Shown: piece by piece, positions 23,270 through 32,256 of the stretch | Position numbering within the stretch: the stretch's first letter is position 1 | Layout of the letters: each line of letters opens with the position of its first letter | From: an uncultured Collinsella sp. | Lineage (GTDB): Bacteria > Actinomycetota > Coriobacteriia > Coriobacteriales > Coriobacteriaceae | Direction of reading: 5' to 3' | Length of the DNA stretch: 64,000 nucleotides | Assembly (NCBI GenBank): GCA_958413765.1 | Contig: CATYVH010000003.1 | Location: 62,001 to 126,000 of the forward strand | Program-made: the position numbers and the translations under genes | The notes under the pieces: model-generated | The model's input: only the letters and a program-made list of their open reading frames with translations | Databases searched by the model: none | What the model was told of the DNA's origin: nothing

Positions 23270-24220
23270 TTAGCAGGAGAAGTCGACGCTGTCGATGATG
23301 TCCTTGAGGGCCTTGGCGGAGGCAGTGAGCTCATGCTGCTCGTCATCGTTCAGCGGCACGGGGACGCGGCAGACAACGCCGTCGCGGCCAACGACGGTCG
23401 GCATGGAGATGGCAAGATCGGACAGGCCGTACTCGCCCACCATGAGCGAGGAAACGGGCAGAACGGTCTGCTCGTCACGCATGACGGCAGTGCAGATGCG
23501 CTTGACGGCCATGGCGACGCCGTAGTAGGTGGCGTGCTTCTTCTCGATGATGGTGTAGGCGGAGTTCTTGACGTCCTCGGCGATGCGCTTCTCGGCAGCC
23601 TCATGCTCCAGATGACCGTGAAGCTCGCAGAAGGTGTTCAGCGGAACGCCGGCAACCTGAGCGCTGGACCAAGCGACAAACTCGGAGTCGCCGTGCTCAC
23701 CCATGACATAGGCCTGGACATCGCGCGGGTCGACCTCGACGTGGGCACCAAGCATCTGCTGCAGACGGCCGGTGTCGAGCACGGTACCGGAACCGATGAC
23801 GTGGCCCTCGGGCAGGCCGGACATCTTGATGGCGGCGTAGGTCAGAACATCGACCGGGTTGGAGACGATGAGCAGAATGCCGTCGAAGCCGGACTTCTTA
23901 ATCTCGGGGATAATGGACTTAAAGATGCTGACGTTCTTGTTGACCAGGTCCAGGCGAGTCTCACCGGGCTTCTGGGCAGCGCCAGCGGTGACGACGATCA
24001 TGGCGGCGTCGGCGACATCGGAATAATCGCCGGCGTAGATCTTCATCGGCTCGGCAAACGTCATACCGTGCGCGATATCCAGGGCCTCACCCTCGGCGCG
24101 GTTCTTGTCCACGTCGATGAGGACCATTTCGGAGAACAGACCGCTCTGCATCAGCGCGAACGCCGAAGACGAACCGACGAAACCGCAGCCGACAATAGCG
24201 ACCTTCTTCTCGTTAACCAT
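23270..24220 (-). CDS. ldh: L-lactate dehydrogenase
   Basis: 316 aa NAD-dependent fermentation enzyme reducing pyruvate to L-lactate. GCGFVGSS is the NAD-binding loop, followed by LIDVDKNRAEGEALD, IVVTAGAAQKPGETRLDLV (mobile loop with the substrate-orienting Gln and catalytic Arg), IVSNPVDVLTY, and the active-site GEHGDSEF. The Gln in QKPGETR marks lactate rather than malate specificity. ATG at 24220 has GGGAG; earlier in-frame codons do not. A long AT-rich leader lies upstream. Confidence 0.95.
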   Translation of the reverse strand: MVNEKKVAIVGCGFVGSSSAFALMQSGLFSEMVLIDVDKNRAEGEALDIAHGMTFAEPMKIYAGDYSDVADAAMIVVTAGAAQKPGETRLDLVNKNVSIFKSIIPEIKKSGFDGILLIVSNPVDVLTYAAIKMSGLPEGHVIGSGTVLDTGRLQQMLGAHVEVDPRDVQAYVMGEHGDSEFVAWSSAQVAGVPLNTFCELHGHLEHEAAEKRIAEDVKNSAYTIIEKKHATYYGVAMAVKRICTAVMRDEQTVLPVSSLMVGEYGLSDLAISMPTVVGRDGVVCRVPVPLNDDEQHELTASAKALKDIIDSVDFSC

Positions 24221-24246
24221 TAGAAACTCCCATCTCTCTCCACAAA

Positions 24247-24277
24247 CAAGCCGCCCGGGAACGACCCGAGCGGCTTG
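24247..24277 (-). terminator. Hairpin between aminotransferase and ldh
   Basis: CAAGCCGCCCGGG and CCCGAGCGGCTTG pair over 13 positions; on the minus strand TTTGT follows. It sits 27 bp before the ldh start, so it either ends the aminotransferase transcript or is a leader hairpin of ldh. Confidence 0.6.
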
Positions 24278-24421
24278 CCGTAATCCCAATACATCCAATC
24301 GGGACTTTGATTATGCTCCTATTCGCAGCCAAAAATCGACCGTTTACCGAAATTGTTTGCAGAAATCGTAAAATAACTGCACGAAATCGGTTTCGAGCTA
24401 TTGACGAGCCGAAATACCTTT

Positions 24422-25585
24422 CTAATACAGGCCCGCCTCGCGAATGGCCTCGACAGCCAAAGCAATCTGGTCGGGCGGCAAGACCAGCGCCATGCGCACG
24501 TGCCCCTCGCCCGAAGGACCAAAGCTCGCGCCCGGCGTCACCACAACGCCGGCCTTCTCCATGAGCTCCTCGCAAAACGCCATGGAATCGGTGCGACCAC
24601 CGGGAAGCTTGGCCCACACAAACATAGAGCCATGCGCGTTGGGACGCTCCCAGCCCAGGCCCTCAAGACCGTCGCACAGGGCATCGCGGCGCTCCTGGTA
24701 CTTCAGACGCTGCGCCTCGACCTCATCGCGCGGGCCGTTCAGGCAGGCGATAGCAGCCTTCTGGATCGGGAAGAACATACCAAAGTCGATCTGGCCGCGC
24801 AGCTTGGCAAAGGCAGAGACCACGTCCTCGCGGCCGACCAAAAAGCCGATACGCGCACCGGTGACGTTAAACGACTTGGAAAGCGAGAAGAACTCCACGC
24901 CCACCTCAAGCGCACCAGGATACTGCAAGAAGCTGCCGCCCGGCTCGCCGTCGAACACGATGTCGGAGTATGCGTTGTCGTGAACGATGAGCAGGTCGTG
25001 CTCGCGGGCGAAAGCGATGATCTCCTCGTAGACCTCGGGCGTGCCCACCGAGCCCACCGGGTTGGCGGGCAGCGACACAATCATGTACTTGGCACGATCG
25101 GCCACCTCGGGATCGATACCCGCCACATAGGGCAGGTAATTGTGCTCCGCCACCAGCGGATAGTACTCGAGCTTGGCATCGGCGATCTTGGCACCTGCCT
25201 CAAAGACCGGGTAGCACGGATCGGGAACCAGAATGGTGTCACCCGGATCGAGCAGGGCAAGGCCCAAATGGCCAACGCCCTCCTGCGTGCCGTTGCACGA
25301 CTGCACCATAGACGGCGTAATGCCCGAAACGCCAAAGCGACGCTCGTAGTAATCGCACACGGCTTGCTTGAGTTCGGGCAGGTCGCGCAGGGCATACTTC
25401 CACATCTCGGGGTCCTGGGCCGCTTGCGTGAGCGCCTCGACCACGTGGTCGTACGGCTTAAAGTCGGGCGTGCCCACGCTCATGTTGTAAATGGTCTTGC
25501 CCTGAGCCTTCAGCGCGAGAAGCTTGTTGTTGAGCGAGGCGAAGACCTCCGCGCCAAAGCGGTCGAGACGCTGCGATGCCTGCAT
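24422..25585 (-). CDS. Class I/II aminotransferase, probable DAP-branch or alanine-type aminotransferase
   Basis: 387 aa PLP enzyme. Small-domain start LNNKLLALKAQGKTIYNMSVGTPDF, cofactor-binding SCNGTQEGVGHL, VSLPANPVGS (substrate-carboxylate Asn), HDNAYSDIVFDG and the PLP-Lys in SLSKSFNVTGARIG. This belongs to the group holding LL-diaminopimelate aminotransferase, N-acetyl-DAP aminotransferase (PatA) and alanine/aspartate transaminases. As the cell has DapH, it needs an N-acetyl-LL-DAP aminotransferase and this gene is near; the assignment is inference only. ATG at 25585 follows AAAGGTGGCACC. A perfect terminator hairpin lies only 19 bp upstream of the ATG. Confidence 0.82.
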   Translation of the reverse strand: MQASQRLDRFGAEVFASLNNKLLALKAQGKTIYNMSVGTPDFKPYDHVVEALTQAAQDPEMWKYALRDLPELKQAVCDYYERRFGVSGITPSMVQSCNGTQEGVGHLGLALLDPGDTILVPDPCYPVFEAGAKIADAKLEYYPLVAEHNYLPYVAGIDPEVADRAKYMIVSLPANPVGSVGTPEVYEEIIAFAREHDLLIVHDNAYSDIVFDGEPGGSFLQYPGALEVGVEFFSLSKSFNVTGARIGFLVGREDVVSAFAKLRGQIDFGMFFPIQKAAIACLNGPRDEVEAQRLKYQERRDALCDGLEGLGWERPNAHGSMFVWAKLPGGRTDSMAFCEELMEKAGVVVTPGASFGPSGEGHVRMALVLPPDQIALAVEAIREAGLY

Positions 25586-25603
25586 GGTGCCACCTTTCGA
25601 TAT

Positions 25604-25635
25604 AAAAAACGCGGCGCTCCGACAAGAGCGCCGCG
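25604..25635 (-). terminator. Terminator inside the leader of the aminotransferase gene
   Basis: On the minus strand CGCGGCGCTC and GAGCGCCGCG form a perfect 10-bp stem with a 6-nt loop, followed by TTTTTT and then immediately the ribosome binding site of the aminotransferase. It ends nadE transcription, and may also act as an attenuator if the aminotransferase promoter lies between nadE and the hairpin. Confidence 0.85.
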
Positions 25636-25703
25636 CGATACGGGCCATCAGATTGCAAAAGTGTAACGCTTGCAACCCCCGTATTGGTTCAATTTAGCCA
25701 ACC

Positions 25704-27683
25704 TTAGTCAACTGGATTGAGCGCGTCAATCTGGGCGAGCCACAGACGCGAGCTGGCGTCACTCGGCATACGCCAATCGCCGCGCGGGCTGAGCGTGACC
25801 GAACCCACCTTGGGGCCATCGGGCAGGCAGCTGCGCTTAAACTGCTGGGCAAAGAAGCGACGGTAGAACGTACGCAGCCACGTGTGAACGGTCTTGACGT
25901 CGTAGACGCCCTCGAAGCTCTTGAGCGCCATGCGGTAGATCTTGCCCGGCTCAAAGCCAAAACGCAGCAGGTAATAGAGGAAGTAATCGTGCAGCTCGTA
26001 CGGGCCCACCAGGTCCTCGGTCTTCTGCGCAATCTCGCCGTCGCCCGTGGGCGGCAAAAGCTCGGGCGACACCGGCGTATCGAGAATATCGAGCAGTGTC
26101 TCGGCGATGCGACCACCAAAGACATCGGCCGCATAGCGCACCAGATGGCGCACAAGCGTTTTGGGCACGCTCGTATTGACGGCATACATACTCATGTGGT
26201 CGCCGTTATAGGTAGCCCAGCCGAGCGCCAGCTCCGACAGGTCGCCCGTGCCGATGACAAAACCGCCAGCCTGATTGGCCAGATCCATCAGAATCTGCGT
26301 ACGCTCGCGGGCCTGGCTGTTCTCGTAAGTCACGTCCTGCACGGCCGGATCGTGCTCAATGTCCTTAAAATGCTGTTCCACGGCCGCATGGATCGAGACT
26401 TCGCGGAAGCTCACGCCTAGGTCGCGAGCGAGCGACTCGGCATTGGACTTAGTGCGGTGCGTAGTGCCAAAGCCGGGCATGGACACGGCCGTGATACCAG
26501 TGCGCGGCAGCCCCAGCGCATCGAAGGCGCGCACGGTCACAAGCAGTGCCAGCGTGGAGTCCAGGCCGCCTGAAAGACCGATGACAGCCGCCTTGGTACC
26601 CGTATGGGCAAGACGGGTCTTGAGGCCCGCGGTCTGCAGGTCGAGGATGGTCTCGCAACGCTCAGCCAGGTCACCATGGTCGGCCGGTACAAAGGGCGCG
26701 CGGGGGAAGACACGGTCGATGTCGCAGGCATCGCGCAGGACGGGAGCCTCGGAGAGCGCGCCCTCAAAAGAGAACTCAACGGTCGTGGCCTCCGGAGCAT
26801 CGTCGGCACGCGTCCACGTCGTCGAGCGACGGCGTTCAGCAACCAGGCGGTCAAGGTCAACGTCGGCGATGGCCATATCGCAGGTAAGCAGCTTGGTCGC
26901 GGCGAGCTTGGAGCCGTTTTCGTAGACGAGGTTCTCGCCCGCAAAGACCATGTCGGTCGTGGACTCGCCCTCGCTCGCGTCCGCGTAGGCATAGGCGCAG
27001 TACAGGCGCGCGCTCTGGTTGGAAATGAGGCTGCGGCGGTAATCCGCCTTACCGATAATCTCGTCCGAAGCAGACGGATTGAGGATCACCGTCGCACCGG
27101 CAAGCGCCATCTCGGTCGAAGGGGGCGCCGGCACCCACAGGTCCTCACAGACCTCAACGCCCAGCACCAGGTCCTCGGCGCCCTCATCACAGCAACGGTA
27201 GACAAGCCCCGAACCCAGCGGGACCGGACCCTGACCGGCAAATTCAACCCACACGGGATCCGCAGGCGCCGGAGCAAACCAGCGGCGCTCGTAGAACTCG
27301 CCATAGTTGGGCAGATACTTCTTGGCCGTGAGGCCCAAAAGCTCGCCCGCACAGCACACGGCGGCACAGTTGTAGATATTCTCGGCAACTGCAACGGGAA
27401 GACCGACGGTAAAGACAATCGGCAGCTCACGAGTTTCATCGAGAATATGTGCCAGCGCGGTCTCGCAGACATGCAGTAATGTGCGGTTATGGAACAGATC
27501 GGCCGCGGTATAGCCGGTCAGATTAAGCTCGGGCAACACCAACGCACGAACGCCACGCTCGGCAGCATCGCGAACAGCCGCCAGCGCAACCTCGGCATTG
27601 CCCTCGACATCGGCAACGCGAATCTGCGGCGACGCCGCCGCCACACGCAAAAAGCCATCAGACTGAGAAAGGTGAAGATTCAT
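25704..27683 (-). CDS. nadE: Glutamine-dependent NAD+ synthetase
   Basis: 659 aa two-domain enzyme converting deamido-NAD to NAD with ammonia from glutamine. N-terminal nitrilase-type glutaminase (about 1-290): catalytic Glu in LVLPELNLTGY, Lys in KKYLPNYGEFYE, Cys in VLGVEVCEDLW. C-terminal ATP-pyrophosphatase domain: GLSGGLDSTLAL (P-loop), GTGDLSELALGWATYNGDHMS. The length fits the actinobacterial glutamine-dependent form. ATG at 27683 (MNLHLSQ) has GGGAGC at 7 nt; an upstream in-frame codon at 27710 adds nine residues without homology. Confidence 0.95.
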   Translation of the reverse strand: MNLHLSQSDGFLRVAAASPQIRVADVEGNAEVALAAVRDAAERGVRALVLPELNLTGYTAADLFHNRTLLHVCETALAHILDETRELPIVFTVGLPVAVAENIYNCAAVCCAGELLGLTAKKYLPNYGEFYERRWFAPAPADPVWVEFAGQGPVPLGSGLVYRCCDEGAEDLVLGVEVCEDLWVPAPPSTEMALAGATVILNPSASDEIIGKADYRRSLISNQSARLYCAYAYADASEGESTTDMVFAGENLVYENGSKLAATKLLTCDMAIADVDLDRLVAERRRSTTWTRADDAPEATTVEFSFEGALSEAPVLRDACDIDRVFPRAPFVPADHGDLAERCETILDLQTAGLKTRLAHTGTKAAVIGLSGGLDSTLALLVTVRAFDALGLPRTGITAVSMPGFGTTHRTKSNAESLARDLGVSFREVSIHAAVEQHFKDIEHDPAVQDVTYENSQARERTQILMDLANQAGGFVIGTGDLSELALGWATYNGDHMSMYAVNTSVPKTLVRHLVRYAADVFGGRIAETLLDILDTPVSPELLPPTGDGEIAQKTEDLVGPYELHDYFLYYLLRFGFEPGKIYRMALKSFEGVYDVKTVHTWLRTFYRRFFAQQFKRSCLPDGPKVGSVTLSPRGDWRMPSDASSRLWLAQIDALNPVD

Positions 27684-27886
27684 AAGAATGCTCCCGTGCG
27701 TAGACGCCATTCACAACAATTAGCAAGCCCTATTGTAGTTCAACCGCCGGGTGCAACCGCATCCCACCAACTTGGTGAGCTATTGATGAGTTGATGGTAT
27801 CTGCTAAATGTCACGTACGATTCACATCTGGTGGGTACCCTGATGGCTACACGAAACGAAGCAGATTTACACCGGGAGGACCCCGT

Positions 27887-28840
27887 ATGACAACCAAGTA
27901 CACTGACGCGCCGCGCACGCGCGTCATGACACCGGCAGCGCTCAACAACGGCGTGCACGAGAACCATTCCATCGGACAAACCATGGCCATCGCGCCCAAA
28001 AAGGGCCTGTTCGACGACATTTCCATTCCCCAAATCATCGCCGGCGCCGCAGCTGCCGCCACGAGCGTCGCGCTTGCTTCAAAGATCGGCATTGCCGGCT
28101 CGGTGATTGGTGCCGCTGTGAGCTCAGTCATCACTGTTGTGTCCTCGCAGGTCTATCGCCACTTTATCTCCGCCAGCGCCGAAGCAATCAAGGGCACGCA
28201 TGCCGCTGTCGACTACCCTGCCGGCGTCTACGAGCCCGTTGAGCCCAATGTCGAGGAGCACCTGGGTGGCGCCGCGACTACGCAGGAGATGCGCCAGATT
28301 GCGGGGCGCGCGACCACGGCGCGCGTCGCCCCCAACAGCCTGCGCGCCAAGGCGGCAGCAGAGCGCAGCCAGACGCAAAAGAAGGTCATTATCTTCTCGA
28401 TCGCCATCGCCATCGTCGCAGTTATCGCCTGCGCCGGCGCCATCCTCATCACCACCGCCGGTGAGGGTCTGGGCGAGCGCCCCGAGCCGATCCTTTCGTC
28501 GCGCACGGCCGAGAGCGATGCAAATGTCAACACCCAGTCGCAAGATCAGCAGGCGCAGGCGGACGGCACGCAAGACAGTTCTACCTCAGCCGATTCGTCC
28601 TCGAACACCCAAAACCAATCGCAGGGCACCGATTCCTCTACGGCCAACAGTGGCACGCCGTCCGACACGACCAACTCAAGCCAAACAACTGACGGTTCAC
28701 AGCCGAACACGGGAGGCCAGACGAGCGGCGCCACGTCGGGAACGGGTGCAGCAGACAGTAGCAACACCAACAGCTCGAGCGGAACCGCGTCCGGCACGGC
28801 ATCTGACAACTCGAGCCAAGGCACGGCATCGGGCAACTAA
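27887..28840 (+). CDS. Membrane protein with Ser/Thr/Gln-rich tail, unknown function
   Basis: 317 aa. After a polar N-terminus, one Gly/Ala-rich hydrophobic stretch (about 52-85, IIAGAAAAATSVALASKIGIAG...) and a second true membrane helix (about 165-190) are separated by a basic cytoplasmic region. The final 120 residues are nearly all Ser, Thr, Gln, Asn, Gly and Asp (for example SQGTASGN at the end), an extracellular low-complexity stalk. No enzyme motif. ATG has GGGAGG upstream. The tail resembles wall-spanning spacers but carries no LPXTG signal. Function unknown. A terminator follows at 28875. Confidence 0.75.
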   Translation: MTTKYTDAPRTRVMTPAALNNGVHENHSIGQTMAIAPKKGLFDDISIPQIIAGAAAAATSVALASKIGIAGSVIGAAVSSVITVVSSQVYRHFISASAEAIKGTHAAVDYPAGVYEPVEPNVEEHLGGAATTQEMRQIAGRATTARVAPNSLRAKAAAERSQTQKKVIIFSIAIAIVAVIACAGAILITTAGEGLGERPEPILSSRTAESDANVNTQSQDQQAQADGTQDSSTSADSSSNTQNQSQGTDSSTANSGTPSDTTNSSQTTDGSQPNTGGQTSGATSGTGAADSSNTNSSSGTASGTASDNSSQGTASGN

Positions 28841-28874
28841 GCACATTTGCCTCTCATAGATAACCGACCTGTAC

Positions 28875-28909
28875 AACGGGCGCGAATCGAAAGCGGTTCG
28901 CGCCCGTTT
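28875..28909 (+). terminator. Terminator after the Ser/Thr-rich membrane protein
   Basis: AACGGGCGCGAA and TTCGCGCCCGTT form a perfect 12-bp stem, then TTTG. Confidence 0.8.
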
Positions 28910-28952
28910 GCCTTGGGCGCCGCCATGGCGAACGCCATGCGATGGTAAGATG

Positions 28953-28968
28953 CTTTACATGTGTAAAG
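28953..28968 (+). promoter_or_regulatory. Palindromic operator candidate before the 435-aa acidic protein
   Basis: CTTTACATGTGTAAAG has CTTTAC/GTAAAG inverted arms and contains TACAnnTGTA, the word recognised by CopY/BlaI-type repressors. It immediately precedes the ribosome binding site (GAGGAG). Confidence 0.4.
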
Positions 28969-28980
28969 AGGAGATTTGCC

Positions 28981-30288
28981 ATGAGCAAGACAATAGTTAG
29001 GCCCACGCTTTCGCTGGGCAACCACATCTATCTGTATCGCCTGCTGCGCGATGCGATTGGATGCGGCAAGCAGACGTTTATGACGCAGGTCGAGGAGGCG
29101 CTCGCCGCTGGCGACATGACCGCTTATGACCTGGGCTTTGAGTCCACGCGCGAGCTGCTCGAGGAGCTCGACGACTGCATTAAGCTGACCGTCTTTAAGG
29201 GCGGTCGCCTGTATGCCACCGTCATCGCCAACGAGGCATGGGATGCCGCCCTTGCCAAGGGCGAGGACAAGCCCAAGGCTACCAAGGGCGCCAAGCAGTC
29301 CTACAAAAAGAAGAAACGCGGTGAGAAGGACCTCAAGGCCGTGCGCCCCAAGCACGTTAAGCGTCCCGAGCCCGAAGCCATGGTTGAAGCCGCGCCGGAA
29401 CCCGAGCCCGAGACAGAGATCGAAGTCGCTATTGAGGTAACGGCAGAAGCCGAAACCAAAATCGCCGCCACGACCGATCCCGAAGTCATATCCGAGCAGG
29501 AAGCAACTGTGGAGCTCAACGAAGCGCCCAAGTCGACAACCGAAGAAGCCGCTGACCAACCCGAGACGCCTGCGTTCCAAAACAGCGATGTCTTTGGCAA
29601 CGAGGCCGAGGACGATCAGTCCGACGAGCCCGCCGATCAAGGCGCTACCGAATCGGCACCGGAGCCCGAGACGCCGCAGCCCGCCATCTCGCTCACGGTC
29701 GTCTATGACCCCGAGAACGCCAATGCCGGCATCACCACCATGGCCTCCACACCGGTCGAGGCAAAGCCGTCTGTCGAGGCGGAGGACGCCCCGCAAGCCG
29801 ACGCCAAAACCGAGACTGAAGACACATCCGTCTCCGTGGAACCGACAGATTCCGCAGTTAAGCCAGAACCGGCGCCCGAGTCTGCACCCGTCATCGAGTC
29901 CGCATCCGCACCTGTCTATGACCAAATTCCCGCACCGGTACCGGCTTCGGTACCCGCAGCAGCACCGGCCCCCGCACCCGCAGCACCGACCATCCCCGAG
30001 GACTTCCCCGTCGATTTCGCAACCGAGGTCTTCTGCCCCGGCCCGTTGCTACACCAGCTGTCGACCTATCTCCCCTACGGCGCCGACACGCTCGGCATCG
30101 TCGGCGAGTACTACTGGATCGCCCGCGAACGCGGCACCATCGAGGCCGCGCGAAACCGCGCAATCTTCCCCCTGCGCTACACGCAGGCCGGCGAGCGCCA
30201 CGAAGTCACCGTGCGCATCCGCCGCAACACCACCGGAGGCCTCGGAGCCACCTGGACCGTCGACAAGGTTGAAGAATCCAACGAATAG
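28981..30288 (+). CDS. Acidic multi-domain protein, unknown function
   Basis: 435 aa. N-terminal globular region (about 1-90) with LSLGNHIYLYRLLRDAIG, DLGFESTRELLEELDD and KGGRLYATV, which has the feel of a small winged-helix (OST-HTH/LOTUS-like) fold, but I would not assign it. A basic patch (KKKKRGEKDLKAVRPKHVKR) follows. Residues about 135-335 are a low-complexity Glu/Ala/Pro/Thr linker. The C-terminal ~100 aa (from PEDFPVDFATEVFCPG) form a second compact domain with EYYWIARERGTIEAARNRA. No signal peptide or membrane helix, so cytosolic. ATG at 28981 has GAGGAG; an in-frame start at 28942 does not. Possible nucleic-acid binding is speculation. Confidence 0.7.
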   Translation: MSKTIVRPTLSLGNHIYLYRLLRDAIGCGKQTFMTQVEEALAAGDMTAYDLGFESTRELLEELDDCIKLTVFKGGRLYATVIANEAWDAALAKGEDKPKATKGAKQSYKKKKRGEKDLKAVRPKHVKRPEPEAMVEAAPEPEPETEIEVAIEVTAEAETKIAATTDPEVISEQEATVELNEAPKSTTEEAADQPETPAFQNSDVFGNEAEDDQSDEPADQGATESAPEPETPQPAISLTVVYDPENANAGITTMASTPVEAKPSVEAEDAPQADAKTETEDTSVSVEPTDSAVKPEPAPESAPVIESASAPVYDQIPAPVPASVPAAAPAPAPAAPTIPEDFPVDFATEVFCPGPLLHQLSTYLPYGADTLGIVGEYYWIARERGTIEAARNRAIFPLRYTQAGERHEVTVRIRRNTTGGLGATWTVDKVEESNE

Positions 30289-30290
30289 CA

Positions 30291-30331
30291 AAACGCGACG
30301 AACGTCACAAAAACGTTCGCCGCGTTTTTTT
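30291..30331 (+). terminator. Terminator after the acidic protein
   Basis: AAACGCGACGAACGT and ACGTTCGCCGCGTTT pair over 14 of 15 positions; seven T follow. Confidence 0.88.
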
Positions 30332-30353
30332 ATTTTCCCAGGTTGAGCATAAG

Positions 30354-30390
30354 TTGGTGTGACAAAGGGGCTGTCCCTTTGCCACATCAA
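30354..30390. repeat. GGGACAG-type palindrome at the ettA stop, copy 4
   Basis: TTGGTGTGACAAAGGG (30354-30369) and CCCTTTGCCACATCAA (30375-30390) are inverted arms matching 14 of 16. On the minus strand it contains AAAGGGACAG. It touches the ettA stop codon. Confidence 0.75.
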
Positions 30391-30391
30391 A

Positions 30392-32071
30392 CTAGTCCCT
30401 GGTAAGTTTCCTGTGGATACGATGCGGCTGGGCTGCGTCCTCGCCCAGGCGCTCGATGCGGTTGGCCTGATAGGCCTCGAAGTTACCCTCAAACCAATAC
30501 CAGTTGCCCGGGTTCTCATCGGTGCCCTCCCACGCCAGGATGTGCGTGGCAACGCGGTCCAGGAACATACGATCGTGGCTAATGACCACCGAGCAGCCCG
30601 GGAACTCGAGCAGCGCCGCCTCGAGCGAGGACAGCGTCTCGACGTCGAGGTCGTTCGTGGGCTCGTCGAGGAGCAGCAGGTTGCCGCCCTGCTTGAGCGT
30701 AAGCGCCAAGTTCAGACGGTTGCGCTCGCCACCGGAGAGTACGCCAGCGCGCTTCTGCTGGTCCTGGCCCTTAAAGCCAAAGCTCGCCACATAAGCACGG
30801 CTCGGAACCTCGGTCTCGCCGACCATCATGTGGTCCAGGCCGTCCGAGACGACCTCCCACAAGTTCTTATCGGGGTCGATGCCGGAACGGTTCTGGTCGA
30901 CATAGGAGATCTTGACGGTCTCACCCACCTCAAGCTCGCCCGAAGTCAGCGGCTCCAGACCCACAATCGTCTTGAACAGCGTGGTCTTACCGACACCGTT
31001 GGGGCCGATGACGCCCACGATGCCGTTGCGCGGCAGGGTAAACGAAAGGTCGTCGATGAGCACACGGCCATCGAACTCCTTGTGCAGATGATGGGCCTCG
31101 AGCACCTTGTTGCCCAGACGCGGGCCCACAGGGATGCGGATGTCGGTCCAGTCGAGCTTCTGGCTTGCGCGGGCCTCGGCCTCCATCTCCTCGTAGCGAG
31201 CCAGGCGGGCCTTGTTCTTGGCTTGGCGAGCCTTGGGCGAGCTGCGCACCCACTCGAGCTCGGCCTCCATGCGCTTGGCGAGCTTGGCATCGCGGTTACC
31301 CTGAGCCTCGATACGGGCGGCCTTGGTCTCCAGATACGTGGAGTAGTTGCCCTTGTAGGGATAAAGGTGACCGCGGTCGACCTCGCAGATCCACTCGGCA
31401 ACGTTATCCAGGAAGTAGCGATCGTGTGTGACGGCAAGCACCGCGCCCTGATAGTTATGCAGGAAGTGCTCGAGCCACAGGATCGACTCAGCGTCCAGGT
31501 GGTTCGTGGGCTCGTCGAGCAGCAGCAGGTCGGGAGCCTCGAGTAGCAGCTTGCACAGGGCCACGCGACGGCGCTCGCCGCCGGAAAGCACGTTAACCGG
31601 CATGTCGGAATCAGGCAGCTGCAGGGCGTCCATGGCCTGGCCGAGCTTGGAATCGATATCCCAGCCGTCGGCGGCGTCGATCTCGTCCTGGAGCTTGCCC
31701 ATCTCGGCCATGAGGGCGTCCATGTCGCAATCCGGGTCGCACATCTCCTCGCCGATCTTATTGAAGCGATCGACCTTGGCGATCATGTCGCCAAACGCCA
31801 TGCGCACGTTCTCGATAACGGTCTTGTCGTCATCGAGCGGCGGCTCCTGCTGCAGGATGCCCACGGTGTAGCCGGGGGTGAGCCTGGCATCGCCGTTGGA
31901 GACCTCCTCGATGCCAGCCATGATCTTGAGCAGGGTCGACTTACCCATGCCGTTAGGACCCACGACGCCGATCTTGGCACCGGGGTAGAAGCTCAGGGTC
32001 ACGTCGTCAAGAATCACCTTGTCGCCATGGGCCTTACGAGCCTGATACATCTGGTAGATAAACTCCGCCAT
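30392..32071 (-). CDS. ettA: Energy-dependent translational throttle protein EttA (ABC-F)
   Basis: 559 aa with two ABC ATPase domains and no membrane part. Domain 1: GPNGMGKST, LSGGERRRVA, DEPTNHLDAES. Inter-domain P-site linker and arm region (about 240-320, Arg/Lys/Glu rich). Domain 2: GPNGVGKTT, LSGGERNRLN, DEPTNDLDVET. Length, start (MAEFIYQMYQ) and motif wording match EttA, which binds the ribosomal E site and gates entry into elongation according to ATP/ADP. AAAGGAT lies 13 nt upstream of the ATG, a rather long spacing. Single-gene unit. Confidence 0.95.
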   Translation of the reverse strand: MAEFIYQMYQARKAHGDKVILDDVTLSFYPGAKIGVVGPNGMGKSTLLKIMAGIEEVSNGDARLTPGYTVGILQQEPPLDDDKTVIENVRMAFGDMIAKVDRFNKIGEEMCDPDCDMDALMAEMGKLQDEIDAADGWDIDSKLGQAMDALQLPDSDMPVNVLSGGERRRVALCKLLLEAPDLLLLDEPTNHLDAESILWLEHFLHNYQGAVLAVTHDRYFLDNVAEWICEVDRGHLYPYKGNYSTYLETKAARIEAQGNRDAKLAKRMEAELEWVRSSPKARQAKNKARLARYEEMEAEARASQKLDWTDIRIPVGPRLGNKVLEAHHLHKEFDGRVLIDDLSFTLPRNGIVGVIGPNGVGKTTLFKTIVGLEPLTSGELEVGETVKISYVDQNRSGIDPDKNLWEVVSDGLDHMMVGETEVPSRAYVASFGFKGQDQQKRAGVLSGGERNRLNLALTLKQGGNLLLLDEPTNDLDVETLSSLEAALLEFPGCSVVISHDRMFLDRVATHILAWEGTDENPGNWYWFEGNFEAYQANRIERLGEDAAQPHRIHRKLTRD

Positions 32072-32256
32072 TTGCCTGTTTTATCCTTTCTACCTGCTGT
32101 TTCCCTATTCTTGTTTTCGTTTTAGTGGAAACGAAATGAGGTAACCAGCTCTGAAATTTAACGAAAAAGGGGCATGGTTGCCCACACCCCCTAATACTAC
32201 CTGGGAAAAGCCCCCCGGAACACACTATGAACTGCGTACGCTAGTTTTCCGCAACC

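Noticed and set aside
24290..24421. Rex-type operator upstream of ldh
   Set aside because: CGAAATCGGTTTCG and nearby AT-rich words are palindromic, but do not match TTGTGAA-n4-TTCACAA well enough.
32166..32200. Terminator for the sdpRI pair
   Set aside because: GGGCA/TGCCC with T-run on the minus strand gives only a 5-bp stem; too weak to list.
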